From DASPXY01 sp038227745 (GTDB lineage: Bacteria; Planctomycetota; Planctomycetia; Gemmatales; Gemmataceae), in the NCBI GenBank assembly GCA_038227745.1, contig JBBRPS010000476.1, positions 1 to 8,146 of the forward strand: a stretch of DNA of 8,146 nucleotides. The letters run 5' to 3'. Shown here in pieces: positions 1 to 6,080 of this stretch. Both the position numbers and the translations under genes were made by a program. Numbering within the stretch: position 1 is the first letter of the stretch; the number at the start of each line of letters is the position of its first letter. The notes under the pieces are model-generated. The model worked only from the letters and a program-made list of their open reading frames with translations, searched no databases and was not told the DNA's origin.

Positions 1-275
1 CGCAGGTTCGGCGGGTCGAGGATCACGCCGGCCGGGATGTCCATCGTGCCCGGCGTGGCCACGCCGATGGCGGCGATCTGCTCCAGGCCCACGCCGGATT
101 GCGCCGCCGCCGCGCGGATCGTCTCGCACATCCGCTCCAGGCCGAAGTCCTGCCCCCGGTGGGCCTCGGTCGGCAGGCTGACGGCGCTCAGCGGCCGGCC
201 GGCGTCGTCGACGACGCCCGCCTTCATGCTGGTGCCGCCGACGTCCAACCCGACGTAAAGCTGTGCCTTTTCCAT
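1..275 (-). CDS. ROK-family sugar kinase (glucokinase-like), N-terminal part; gene runs off the window
   Basis: The minus strand opens with ATG at 275-273 and stays open to position 1, giving 91 complete codons of a gene whose 3' part lies outside the window. The N-terminus carries the ATP phosphate-binding signature of the ASKHA/ROK fold (D11-V-G-G-T15 with K18). A second family signature, G-V-A-T-P-G-T-M-D, spans residues 71-79 and is followed by IPAGVILDPPNL, a segment typical of ROK glucokinases. The full protein would normally be about 300 residues and would phosphorylate a hexose, most likely glucose, in the cytoplasm. The ROK transcription regulators carry an N-terminal helix-turn-helix; this protein starts directly with the kinase fold, so it should be an enzyme. 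It is divergent from the DUF4139 gene, with 83 bp between the two starts. No convincing ribosome-binding site precedes the ATG. The exact sugar cannot be read from this fragment. Confidence 0.9.
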   Translation of the reverse strand, partial: MEKAQLYVGLDVGGTSMKAGVVDDAGRPLSAVSLPTEAHRGQDFGLERMCETIRAAAAQSGVGLEQIAAIGVATPGTMDIPAGVILDPPNL

Positions 276-345
276 AAGAGATGATGTAGTCGCCCCGCCG
301 CGGCGCCGCCAGAGGGACGCCGGCCGGCCGACACGTCATTCTCCC

Positions 346-352
346 GAGGAGG
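346..352 (+). promoter_or_regulatory. Ribosome-binding site of the DUF4139 gene
   Basis: GAGGAGG lies 6 nt before ATG 359. It is one of the strongest Shine-Dalgarno matches in the window and fixes this start. The rest of the 83-bp divergent gap (276-358) shows no clear -35/-10 pair. Confidence 0.75.
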
Positions 353-358
353 CGAGCC

Positions 359-2404
359 ATGTCCGCACCGCCGATCACGCGCGTCGTCCTTTACAAGCAC
401 GGCATCGGCTACTTCGAGCGCGAAGGCTTCGTCGAGGGCGACGCCGCCCTGACGCTGACGTTCAAGCAGGCCGAAGTGAGCGACGTCCTCAAGTCGCTGA
501 CCGTCCTCGACCTCGGCGGCGGACACGTCGCCTCGGTCTCCTACGACTCGACGAAGCCGCTCGAACAACTCCTGGCGGACGTGGCCCTGTCGATCCCCGA
601 CCAGGGGAGCCTCGTCGGGCTGCTGCCGCAGATCAAGGGGGCGCGGGTGCGCGTGTCGTCGTCGAAGGCGGCGCCGCCGGGCGGCTTCGGCATGATGCCG
701 CCTTCGTCAAACAACGACGGCGTCGAGGGGATTATCCTCGGCGTCGACACGGCGGAACGCCAGACGGGCGACGGCATCACGCGCTCGGTGCTGCTGTCGC
801 TGGTGACCGACGGCGGCGAGGTGCGCTCGTTCGACCTGCACGGGCTGGGCAAACTGGAGATCCTCGACGCCACGCTGCGCCGCGACCTCGACTACTACCT
901 GCGCACGCAGCTGTCGGCGAAGAAGAAGGACGCGCGGACGTTCACGTTCTTCGCGCAGGGCGAGGGCCGGCGCGGCATCCGCGTCAGCTACACGCTGGAG
1001 GCGCCGGTGTGGAAGGCGACGTATCGCATCCTGCTCGGCGAAGAAGGCAAGCCGCCGATGATCCAGGGCTGGGCGGTGGTCGACAACACGCAAGACGAGG
1101 ACTGGGAGGACGTACGGCTGGCGCTGATCGCGGGGCTGCCGGTGTCGTTCGTCCACGACCTGTACACGCCGCGCTACATCAAGCGGCCGATAGTGGCGGT
1201 GAGAGAAACGACGGGCGTGCTGCCGCCGGAGTCCGAGGAGGGGGTCGAATCGGTCGATTCCATGATGGCCGAGTTCACCGACACGGCCATCGACTTCACC
1301 GAGACGGAGGCGGCAGCGGCGCCAATGGCCCTGCGAATGATGAGGGGGAGTCGAGGCAGCGGCGCCGGAGGGTACGAGTCCCGCTCCGCCGTCAGTTCGA
1401 CGCCGGCCCAAGTCCGCGAGCGCAAGGTCGGCGACCTGTTCGAGTACGAGATCGAGCATCCGGTCACGATCCGCCGCAACCAGTCGGCGCTGGTGCCCAT
1501 CGTCCTGCGCGCGTTCGAGGGGCGCCCCGTCCTCCTCTATAACAAGGCGGCGCGCGCCGAGAATCCGATGCGCTGCGTCGAGTTGAAGAACACGACCGGC
1601 CTGACGCTCGAAGGCGGTCCGGTGACCGTCTTGGAGGGCGGCAGCTACGTCGGCGAGGCGATGCTGGAGACGACCAAGCCCGACGACCAGCGCCTCGTCG
1701 CCTACGCGGTCGAGTTGGCCGTCCACGTCCTCGACAACGTCGACTCGCACGACGACCGCGTCACTCGCGTCGTCATCCGCAAGGGGGCGCTGCGCCTCAC
1801 CTACGCCCAGGTGCAACAGACGACGTACACGCTCAACAATAAGGCCGATACCGAACAGGCGGTGTATCTGGAGCACCCGCGCGGCGGCAAGGAATGGAAG
1901 CTCATCGAGACCGCCGCGCCGCACGAGATCACCGAAAACTACTGGCGCTTCCGCTTCGCCCTGCCCGCGAAGACGGTGACAAAGTTCGTCGTCCGCCAGC
2001 AGCACACGCTTCAGCGGAGTGCCAGCCTCCACGATGTCAACAACCAGCAGCTAGCAATCTGGATCGAGCAGCGTTACCTCGACGCGGCGACGGAGGAGGT
2101 GCTGCGCCGCGTGGTTCAACTGCGGCAACAAGCGGCCGGCGTCGAGGCCGAGATAGCGAAACTGCAGAAGGAGCGCGACCAGATCCACAAGGAGCAGCAG
2201 CGCATCCGCGAGAACCTGCAAGCGCTCGGCGACCGGCCGGCGGAGAAGGAGCTGCGCGAGCGCTTCGTGCGCACGCTCAACGCCCAGGAAGACCGCCTGG
2301 AAGTGATCGAGCGCGAGCTGCGCGAGAAGCACGCCGAGCGCGACCGCTGCCGCGAGCAGATCGACGCGCAACTCGCGGGGCTGGAGTACGAGGCGAAGGT
2401 GTGA
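359..2404 (+). CDS. DUF4139 domain-containing protein with C-terminal coiled coil
   Basis: This 681-residue protein has no signal peptide or membrane segment, so it is probably cytoplasmic. The N-terminal ~95 residues (ITRVVLYKHGIGYFER onward) form a β-rich region that in this family precedes DUF4139. The DUF4139 signature follows: aromatic-rich W218-K-A-T-Y222-R, then VDNTQDEDW249EDVRLALIAG. Residues about 288-342 are an acidic, Ser/Ala/Gly/Met-rich, probably disordered insert that interrupts the β domain. The domain resumes at about 360 (VGDLFEYEIEHPVTI). Residues about 575-675 are a long heptad-like coiled coil rich in Glu, Arg, Gln and Lys, suggesting oligomerisation or a partner. The domain is shared with the poorly understood 'mucoidy inhibitor MuiA' proteins, but no enzymatic activity can be inferred. 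The gene looks monocistronic: 192 bp follow before the next start. The domain call is by motif; the biological role is unknown. Confidence 0.8.
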   Translation: MSAPPITRVVLYKHGIGYFEREGFVEGDAALTLTFKQAEVSDVLKSLTVLDLGGGHVASVSYDSTKPLEQLLADVALSIPDQGSLVGLLPQIKGARVRVSSSKAAPPGGFGMMPPSSNNDGVEGIILGVDTAERQTGDGITRSVLLSLVTDGGEVRSFDLHGLGKLEILDATLRRDLDYYLRTQLSAKKKDARTFTFFAQGEGRRGIRVSYTLEAPVWKATYRILLGEEGKPPMIQGWAVVDNTQDEDWEDVRLALIAGLPVSFVHDLYTPRYIKRPIVAVRETTGVLPPESEEGVESVDSMMAEFTDTAIDFTETEAAAAPMALRMMRGSRGSGAGGYESRSAVSSTPAQVRERKVGDLFEYEIEHPVTIRRNQSALVPIVLRAFEGRPVLLYNKAARAENPMRCVELKNTTGLTLEGGPVTVLEGGSYVGEAMLETTKPDDQRLVAYAVELAVHVLDNVDSHDDRVTRVVIRKGALRLTYAQVQQTTYTLNNKADTEQAVYLEHPRGGKEWKLIETAAPHEITENYWRFRFALPAKTVTKFVVRQQHTLQRSASLHDVNNQQLAIWIEQRYLDAATEEVLRRVVQLRQQAAGVEAEIAKLQKERDQIHKEQQRIRENLQALGDRPAEKELRERFVRTLNAQEDRLEVIERELREKHAERDRCREQIDAQLAGLEYEAKV

Positions 2405-2466
2405 CCGCCGTCTGAAGGATCACGCGGGCGCCGTGCGGTCATCGCAAACGAGGGGCCTCTTGGGAG

Positions 2467-2486
2467 GGCGGCGGCTCGACGCCGCC
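2467..2486 (+). terminator. GC-rich hairpin after the DUF4139 gene, possible terminator
   Basis: GGCGGCG (2467-2473) pairs with CGCCGCC (2480-2486) across a 6-nt loop, 63 bp after the DUF4139 stop. No T tract follows (the next bases are tggaagaaaa), so it is not a textbook intrinsic terminator. In sequence this GC-rich, a 7-bp stem can also arise by chance. Confidence 0.25.
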
Positions 2487-2530
2487 TGGAAGAAAACGGC
2501 GCCCCCCTGTGCTGAGGCTCGCAAAGCGTG

Positions 2531-2536
2531 TATGTT
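2531..2536 (+). promoter_or_regulatory. Possible -10 element before the methyltransferase gene
   Basis: TATGTT lies in a locally AT-richer patch 60 bp before the preferred ATG at 2597. It matches four of six bases of TATAAT, but no good -35 is seen about 17 nt upstream. If it is used, transcription would begin near 2543, downstream of the alternative start at 2528. That would support the shorter protein. Confidence 0.25.
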
Positions 2537-2596
2537 AGTTGCGCGAAGGCAAGACGACGATTTGCCCTCGCGATCGGTTCGCAGCGAGGCCCCCGG

Positions 2597-3247
2597 ATGC
2601 GCTACTGGAAGGAATGCGGAGATTTCCTCCGCCAGTGTCGCCACAACTTCCGCGACACCGGCGCCATCATGCCGAGTACGCGATTTCTGGCTCGCGCCCT
2701 CGTCTCCGAGCTGCGCAAGGCGCGCGGCCCCGGCCGCATCCTCGAAGTCGGCCCCGGCACCGGGTCGGTGACGAAAGCGATCCTGCGACACCTCCTCCCC
2801 GGCGACCGCTTCGACCTGGTCGAGATCAACGGACAGTTCGTCGACCTGCTGCGGCGACGCTTCGCCCAGGACCGCGACTTTCTCCCGCACCGCCATAAGG
2901 TCGACGTCATCCACAGCGCCGTCGAGGACCTGCCCGGCGAGGGCATTTACGACTTCATCGTCTCGGGGCTGCCGCTGAACAACTTTCCGGTCGGGGACGT
3001 GCGGACCATCTTCCGCGCCTACGACCGCCTGCTGAAGCCGGGCGGCCTGCTGACCTATTACGAATACGTCTTCATCCGCCAGCTGAAGGTGCCGTTCGTC
3101 GACCGCCGCGAGCGCCGCCGTCTCTTCTCCGTCGGCCGCCTGGTCGGCGGCTACATCCGCGACTACCAGGTGCGCCGCGAGCGCATCTTCATCAACGTCC
3201 CGCCGGCGACGGTGCGCCACCTGTGCCTGAAGCCGGCCGGGGAGTGA
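2597..3247 (+). CDS. PmtA-like class I SAM-dependent phospholipid/lipid N-methyltransferase
   Basis: The predicted protein has 216 residues, about the size of rhizobial/Rhodobacter-type PmtA. A basic, aromatic N-terminal helix (residues 1-20) resembles the membrane-binding helix of PmtA and is followed by G22-A-I-M-P-S-T-R-F-L. SAM motif I is LEVGPGTGSVTKAI (residues 49-62), and acidic E76 in DLVEIN should contact the SAM ribose. S123-G-L-P-L-N-N-F occupies the motif IV position and matches the SGLP of PmtA, not the NPPY of rRNA adenine dimethylases, which share the fold. The likely reaction is stepwise methylation of a lipid amine, either phosphatidylethanolamine or, as known for OlsG in planctomycetes, ornithine lipid, at the inner face of the membrane. 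The reading frame is open from ATG 2528, but I prefer ATG 2597: GCGAGG (2584-2589) lies 7 nt before it and family homology starts there. The last 56 bp overlap the convergent zinc-finger gene. Confidence 0.82.
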   Translation: MRYWKECGDFLRQCRHNFRDTGAIMPSTRFLARALVSELRKARGPGRILEVGPGTGSVTKAILRHLLPGDRFDLVEINGQFVDLLRRRFAQDRDFLPHRHKVDVIHSAVEDLPGEGIYDFIVSGLPLNNFPVGDVRTIFRAYDRLLKPGGLLTYYEYVFIRQLKVPFVDRRERRRLFSVGRLVGGYIRDYQVRRERIFINVPPATVRHLCLKPAGE

Positions 3248-4124
3248 GCGCCGCCCGAAACATCTCGATCACCTCGTCGCGCAGCGCCTCGCTCGTCAGC
3301 GCGGTGCCCTGACAGACCAGGCGAAGTCCGCCGACCTCGCGCACCATCACCAGGCCGAGCCGCTTTTCCAGTCGGTTGCGCGCCCGCAGCGTCACGCCCT
3401 TGACGAGGAAGCCGTCGGGCAGCTTCTCGCGCGCCGTGACCTCGCCGAACAGCCATTCCGAATCGTCGACGTCCACGAGGTCGCGGCGCTTCAGCTTCGT
3501 GGCGCAGGCGTCGGCGTCCTTGACGTCGTCGAGCAGTTCGCCGACCGTGACGCGAATCGTCTCGGCGGCCAGCTCTTTCTCGAACGTCCACTTGCGGCTG
3601 AAGCGGTTGTAGTCGGCCTTCCAGCCCTCCGGCAGCCTCACTTCCAGGCGGCTCGGGCTGGCCTTCGGGGCGGCGACGACGGGCGGAGGTGGAGGCAACG
3701 GCAGGGCGACGGCGGCAGGCGGCGGGAGAAGCTCGGGCGCGGCAGGCGGCGGCGGAGTCACGACGACCGGCGCCGGCGGCGTGACGGGAGCGGGCGGCGG
3801 CGGTGTTACGACGACGGGTGGCGCGGGCGGGTCTTCCTCACGAGGCACCGGCACCGGCGTCGGCGCGACGGCGATGAGTTCGGGCTTATTCCCCGTGAGA
3901 AGGAGGATGGCTCCCGTACCGCCGACGACTAGCAGCGAGGCCGCGCCGGCGACCCAGATCCAGGCCGTGCCGTGCGTGCGTCTTCCCATGCGTGGCGCCG
4001 GCTCCAGACCGTCGGCGGCGCGGAAGGTCCGCTGACACCTGGCGCAGCGCAGTTTCTTGCCGCGGTGGGCGTCCGGTACGCTGTAGGCCGACCGGCAGTT
4101 CGGGCAGCGGATGCGGTACGACAT
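3192..4124 (-). CDS. Membrane-anchored MJ0042-type zinc-finger protein with proline-rich linker
   Basis: This 310-residue protein has four parts. Residues 1-36 form a zinc ribbon with ligands C7-x2-C10 and C27-x2-C30 in the MJ0042/zinc_ribbon_4 pattern (RCPNC...LRCARC). Residues 54-77 are one hydrophobic transmembrane helix. Residues 81-153 are a proline-rich linker with two near-repeats of the type PAP(P)VVVTPPPPA. Residues about 157-298 are a globular domain beginning RLEVRLPEGWKADYNRFSRKW that I cannot assign. With no cleavable signal, the finger should stay in the cytoplasm and the C-terminal domain outside the inner membrane. This layout is common in planctomycetes and its role is unknown. 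It starts 45 bp after the secreted-protein gene on the same strand, so the two are probably cotranscribed; only a G-rich GCGGGGG precedes the ATG. Its last 14 residues or so (PASGTGGAPSPAGR) are low-complexity and antisense to the methyltransferase gene. Confidence 0.82.
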   Translation of the reverse strand: MSYRIRCPNCRSAYSVPDAHRGKKLRCARCQRTFRAADGLEPAPRMGRRTHGTAWIWVAGAASLLVVGGTGAILLLTGNKPELIAVAPTPVPVPREEDPPAPPVVVTPPPPAPVTPPAPVVVTPPPPAAPELLPPPAAVALPLPPPPPVVAAPKASPSRLEVRLPEGWKADYNRFSRKWTFEKELAAETIRVTVGELLDDVKDADACATKLKRRDLVDVDDSEWLFGEVTAREKLPDGFLVKGVTLRARNRLEKRLGLVMVREVGGLRLVCQGTALTSEALRDEVIEMFRAALTPRPASGTGGAPSPAGR

Positions 4125-4139
4125 GACAACCCCCGCGGG

Positions 4140-4157
4140 TGCGAAGCCGCAAGCGGC
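4140..4157. repeat. 18-nt copy of one arm of the palindrome at 7263-7300
   Basis: TGCGAAGCCGCAAGCGGC occurs here, in the gap between the two minus-strand genes, and again exactly at 7283-7300. Here only one arm is present; the partner arm CCGCTAGCGGCTTCGCA is missing. An exact 18-mer shared by two intergenic gaps 3.1 kb apart suggests a dispersed repeat family. Confidence 0.5.
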
Positions 4158-4169
4158 GGCGGACGGCGC

Positions 4170-5033
4170 TCACTTCTCCCCGGTGCGCACCTGCTTGACG
4201 TTCATCGTCGTGTTCATGTCGACGATGTACTTCATCCCCATGCCCTCGCCGACGCCCTTGCCGGTCATCGTGCCGGTCATGGTGAGGGTGGCGGCGGTGC
4301 CGGAGCCGTCGATGGCGGCGTCGAGCGTGAACTTCGCCTCCATGACCGCGGGCGGGTCGAACTTCAGCCCCTGCGACGTCTTGACGGCCAGTTTCAGCCT
4401 CACCTCCAGGACGCCGAACTGGTGCCCGTCCTTCTCGTAGACCCTGGTCAGGACGCCCTCGCCGGTCGTCTTGGCGGCGTCCAGCTCGCCGATGCGGGCG
4501 TAGCCGACCGCCAGCGCCTTGACGTCGATTGTCCACTTTTCCCCAATCTTGACGGGCTTTTGGGGCAGAATGACCTCGTCCAGCTCGTTGGCGCGCTCCT
4601 CGGCCAGGCCGGCCAACTCGGTCGCGTCGCGCGGGTCGAGGGCGCTCTTGTCTTCCGCCGTCACGACGTACTTGCCGCCCTTCTGCTCGAAGAGGAGCGT
4701 CCGCCCCTGGAACGAGCGCGGCGCCGTCTTGCCGCCGGCGGTGACGCCCGCCTTCTCGTAGGCCCGCGTGTACTTCCTCGGCGCCTTCGCCCCCTTTTCG
4801 AGGACGACCTCGGTATACGTCTCCTCCTTGGTACTCTCCAGCGTGCGGTCCGTGAGCACCTTGCCGTCGGCGGCGACGACCTTGACGGTGCCGCCGCGCG
4901 TCTCCTTGTCGGTGTTGACGGCGCTCTTGCCGGGGTCGGGGTTCTGCTTGACCTTGACGGTGTAGGTCTGGGCGCCGGCGGCTCCGGCCAGAGTTAGCGC
5001 CAGGCAAATGGCGCGGATCGAGTGCGCGCGCAT
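4170..5033 (-). CDS. Secreted protein of unknown function
   Basis: The protein has 287 residues when started at ATG 5033-5031. AAGGAG lies 5 nt before this ATG, and the protein then begins with a clean signal peptide: MRAHSIR, a hydrophobic core to about residue 17, and a probable cut after A-G-A21 before QTYTV. The frame stays open upstream to 5081, but that extension would bury the signal peptide and lacks a good ribosome-binding site. There is no lipobox cysteine, so the product should be free in the periplasm or outside. The mature part is β-rich and alternates Lys/Thr/Val, with a segment GEKWTIDVKAL in the middle and a repetitive TLTMTGTMTGKG region near the end. It loosely resembles the DUF6263-type uncharacterised secreted proteins, but I cannot confirm that family. 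The zinc-finger gene follows after 45 bp on the same strand, suggesting one transcript. Confidence 0.75.
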   Translation of the reverse strand: MRAHSIRAICLALTLAGAAGAQTYTVKVKQNPDPGKSAVNTDKETRGGTVKVVAADGKVLTDRTLESTKEETYTEVVLEKGAKAPRKYTRAYEKAGVTAGGKTAPRSFQGRTLLFEQKGGKYVVTAEDKSALDPRDATELAGLAEERANELDEVILPQKPVKIGEKWTIDVKALAVGYARIGELDAAKTTGEGVLTRVYEKDGHQFGVLEVRLKLAVKTSQGLKFDPPAVMEAKFTLDAAIDGSGTAATLTMTGTMTGKGVGEGMGMKYIVDMNTTMNVKQVRTGEK

Positions 5034-5071
5034 GAGGACTCCTTTCTCGGGAAGGCGGGGCGACGCGGGCC

Positions 5072-5101
5072 AGTTTACCATGAGGGCCGGCGCGCTGTCG
5101 C
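5072..5101 (-). promoter_or_regulatory. Putative promoter of the secreted-protein/zinc-finger unit
   Basis: Read on the minus strand, GCGACA (5101-5096) and TAAACT (5077-5072) are separated by 18 nt and each match four of six consensus bases. The inferred start of transcription near 5066 leaves a leader of about 33 nt before ATG 5033. This is a consensus match only. Confidence 0.35.
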
Positions 5102-5122
5102 GGCCAGTCGTTGCCCCGGCCG

Positions 5123-5157
5123 TCGGCCGCGTCGACGTTGCGGTCGACGGCGGCCGA
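5123..5157. repeat. Inverted repeat overlapping the -35 of the Rpn gene, possible operator
   Basis: TCGGCCGCGTCGAC (5123-5136) is an inverted match to GTCGACGGCGGCCGA (5143-5157), with a single extra base in the right arm and a 6-nt centre, GTTGCG. The inner GTCGAC hexamers are perfect. The centre and right arm contain the proposed -35 (5138-5143), so a protein bound here would block RNA polymerase. It could instead form a hairpin by chance in GC-rich DNA. Confidence 0.4.
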
Positions 5158-5166
5158 GACTACGAT
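5138..5166 (+). promoter_or_regulatory. Putative sigma70-type promoter of the Rpn gene
   Basis: TTGCGG (5138-5143) and TACGAT (5161-5166) are separated by exactly 17 nt. Each matches four of six consensus bases. Transcription would begin near 5173, which excludes the upstream in-frame start at 5008 and supports ATG 5218. Confidence 0.45.
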
Positions 5167-5217
5167 GGCAGGAAGGACGTCGGCGGGGCGACGCCTTCGG
5201 CGCGGAGGACGGAGGAC

Positions 5218-6057
5218 ATGGGACGTCCCTACGACCCGGCCTTGAAGACCCTGGCCGAACTGGCGCCGGAGGACTGGCTGCCGCTGGCGGGCCGCCGCCC
5301 TTGCCGCGTGACCGTCGAGGACGGCGACGTCGGCACCGTGATCCGCGGCGCCGCCGACAAGCTCTTCCGCGTCCACGACGACCCGGAGTACCTGCTGCAC
5401 CTCGACTTCGAGTCGGGGCACTTCCGCGCCAGCCTGCCGGCGCGGCTGCGGCTGTACCACAGTGCGTTCGAGTACCGCCACGACCGGGTGGTGCTGAGCG
5501 TGTGTGTCCTCCTTCGGCCCGAGGCCGACTCGCCGCAGTGGAGCGGCCTGCTGGAGCGCGGTTTGCCCGGCGAGGCGCCGCTGAGCACGCTGCGCTACGG
5601 GGTGGTCCGCGTCTGGCAGTTGGACCCGGCGCGGCTACTGGCGAGCGGCGTGGGGACGCTGGCGTTGGCGCCAATCAGCGACGTGAGCGCGGGCGAGGTG
5701 CGCGGCGTCCTGCGGCAAGTGAGAGAGCGGCTGAGCGGGCCGCAGGCGCACCCGAAGGCGGGCGACGTCCTGGCGGCGTCTTATTTCCTCCTGGGCCTGC
5801 GCTACTCCGACGAGTTCGCGCAAGCGATTTTTGACGAGGTGATGGGGATGGAAGATTCCACGACCTACCAGGCGACCATTCGTAAGGGAGCGACCGGCGG
5901 GGCGCGTCGCCTGCTGTTGCGAATAGGAACCAGGATAATCGGCCCGCCGCAGGCAGAGGCGCTGGCGCGAGTCGAGGCGATCAATGATCTGACCCTTCTG
6001 GAGGCGATGGCCGATCGGCTGCTCGACGTGACCTCCTGGGACGAACTCCTGCCGTAG
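5218..6057 (+). CDS. Rpn-family (recombination-promoting nuclease-like) PD-(D/E)XK protein, candidate RpnL toxin
   Basis: The protein has 279 residues from ATG 5218, chosen because GGAGG (5204-5208) lies 9 nt before it and homology starts at YDPALKTLAEL. The frame is open back to 5008, but those 70 residues look non-coding. Residues about 30-140 form the nuclease-like region: AADKLFRV around D47, then LLHLD63-F-E65. It is followed by RLRLYHSAFEYRH, SVCVLLRPEAD and YGVVRVWQL, which are hallmarks of the Rpn/transposase_31-like proteins abundant in planctomycetes. D47, D63 and E65 are the candidate metal ligands. Relatives usually have ExQ or ExK at the last pair, so activity may be altered. Residues 205-279 (FDEVMGME...SWDELLP) are the small helical C-terminal domain, which is duplicated just downstream. 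In studied Rpn genes this domain is also made separately and neutralises the full-length toxin in phage defence. The family call is strong; the toxin role is inferred. Confidence 0.78.
   Translation: MGRPYDPALKTLAELAPEDWLPLAGRRPCRVTVEDGDVGTVIRGAADKLFRVHDDPEYLLHLDFESGHFRASLPARLRLYHSAFEYRHDRVVLSVCVLLRPEADSPQWSGLLERGLPGEAPLSTLRYGVVRVWQLDPARLLASGVGTLALAPISDVSAGEVRGVLRQVRERLSGPQAHPKAGDVLAASYFLLGLRYSDEFAQAIFDEVMGMEDSTTYQATIRKGATGGARRLLLRIGTRIIGPPQAEALARVEAINDLTLLEAMADRLLDVTSWDELLP
5848..6057 (+). other. Candidate internal cistron: C-terminal domain of the Rpn protein made separately (RpnS-like)
   Basis: Within the Rpn gene, GAGG (5836-5839) lies 8 nt before an in-frame ATG at 5848. This could start a 69-residue product, MEDSTTYQATIRKG...SWDELLP, identical to the end of the full protein. 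Published work on Rpn proteins shows that such intragenic small products bind and block the full-length nuclease. The spacing is suitable, but the same bases also encode conserved protein sequence, so the SD-like match is suggestive only. GTG 5839 and ATG 5842 are too close to the GAGG to be used well. Confidence 0.4.
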
Positions 6058-6080
6058 CCGGTTTCGACGAGGTGATGGGG

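Noticed and set aside
707..2032. 441-codon minus-strand open frame opposite the DUF4139 gene
   Set aside because: The composition is Arg/Ala/Asp/Val-rich without motifs, and the plus strand has a well-supported gene with a strong ribosome-binding site. It is a GC-driven shadow.
2420..3220. 266-codon minus-strand open frame opposite the methyltransferase
   Set aside because: It lies exactly antisense to a gene with clear SAM-binding motifs and has no recognisable domain of its own.
3744..3822. Imperfect GGC-rich direct repeats
   Set aside because: They encode the proline-rich linker of the zinc-finger protein (PAPVVVTPPPPA repeated) and need no separate explanation.
3972..4997. 341-codon plus-strand open frame opposite the secreted-protein gene
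   Set aside because: The minus strand has the signal peptide and strong SD. This frame shows only Gly/Arg/Ala/Leu-rich low-complexity sequence.
3886..5481. Long open frame (531 codons) on the minus strand
   Set aside because: It runs across the secreted-protein gene, the zinc-finger gene's 5' end and the divergent promoter region, and its translation is dominated by Arg, Gly, Ala and Gln with no domain. It is an antisense or shifted-frame effect of high GC.
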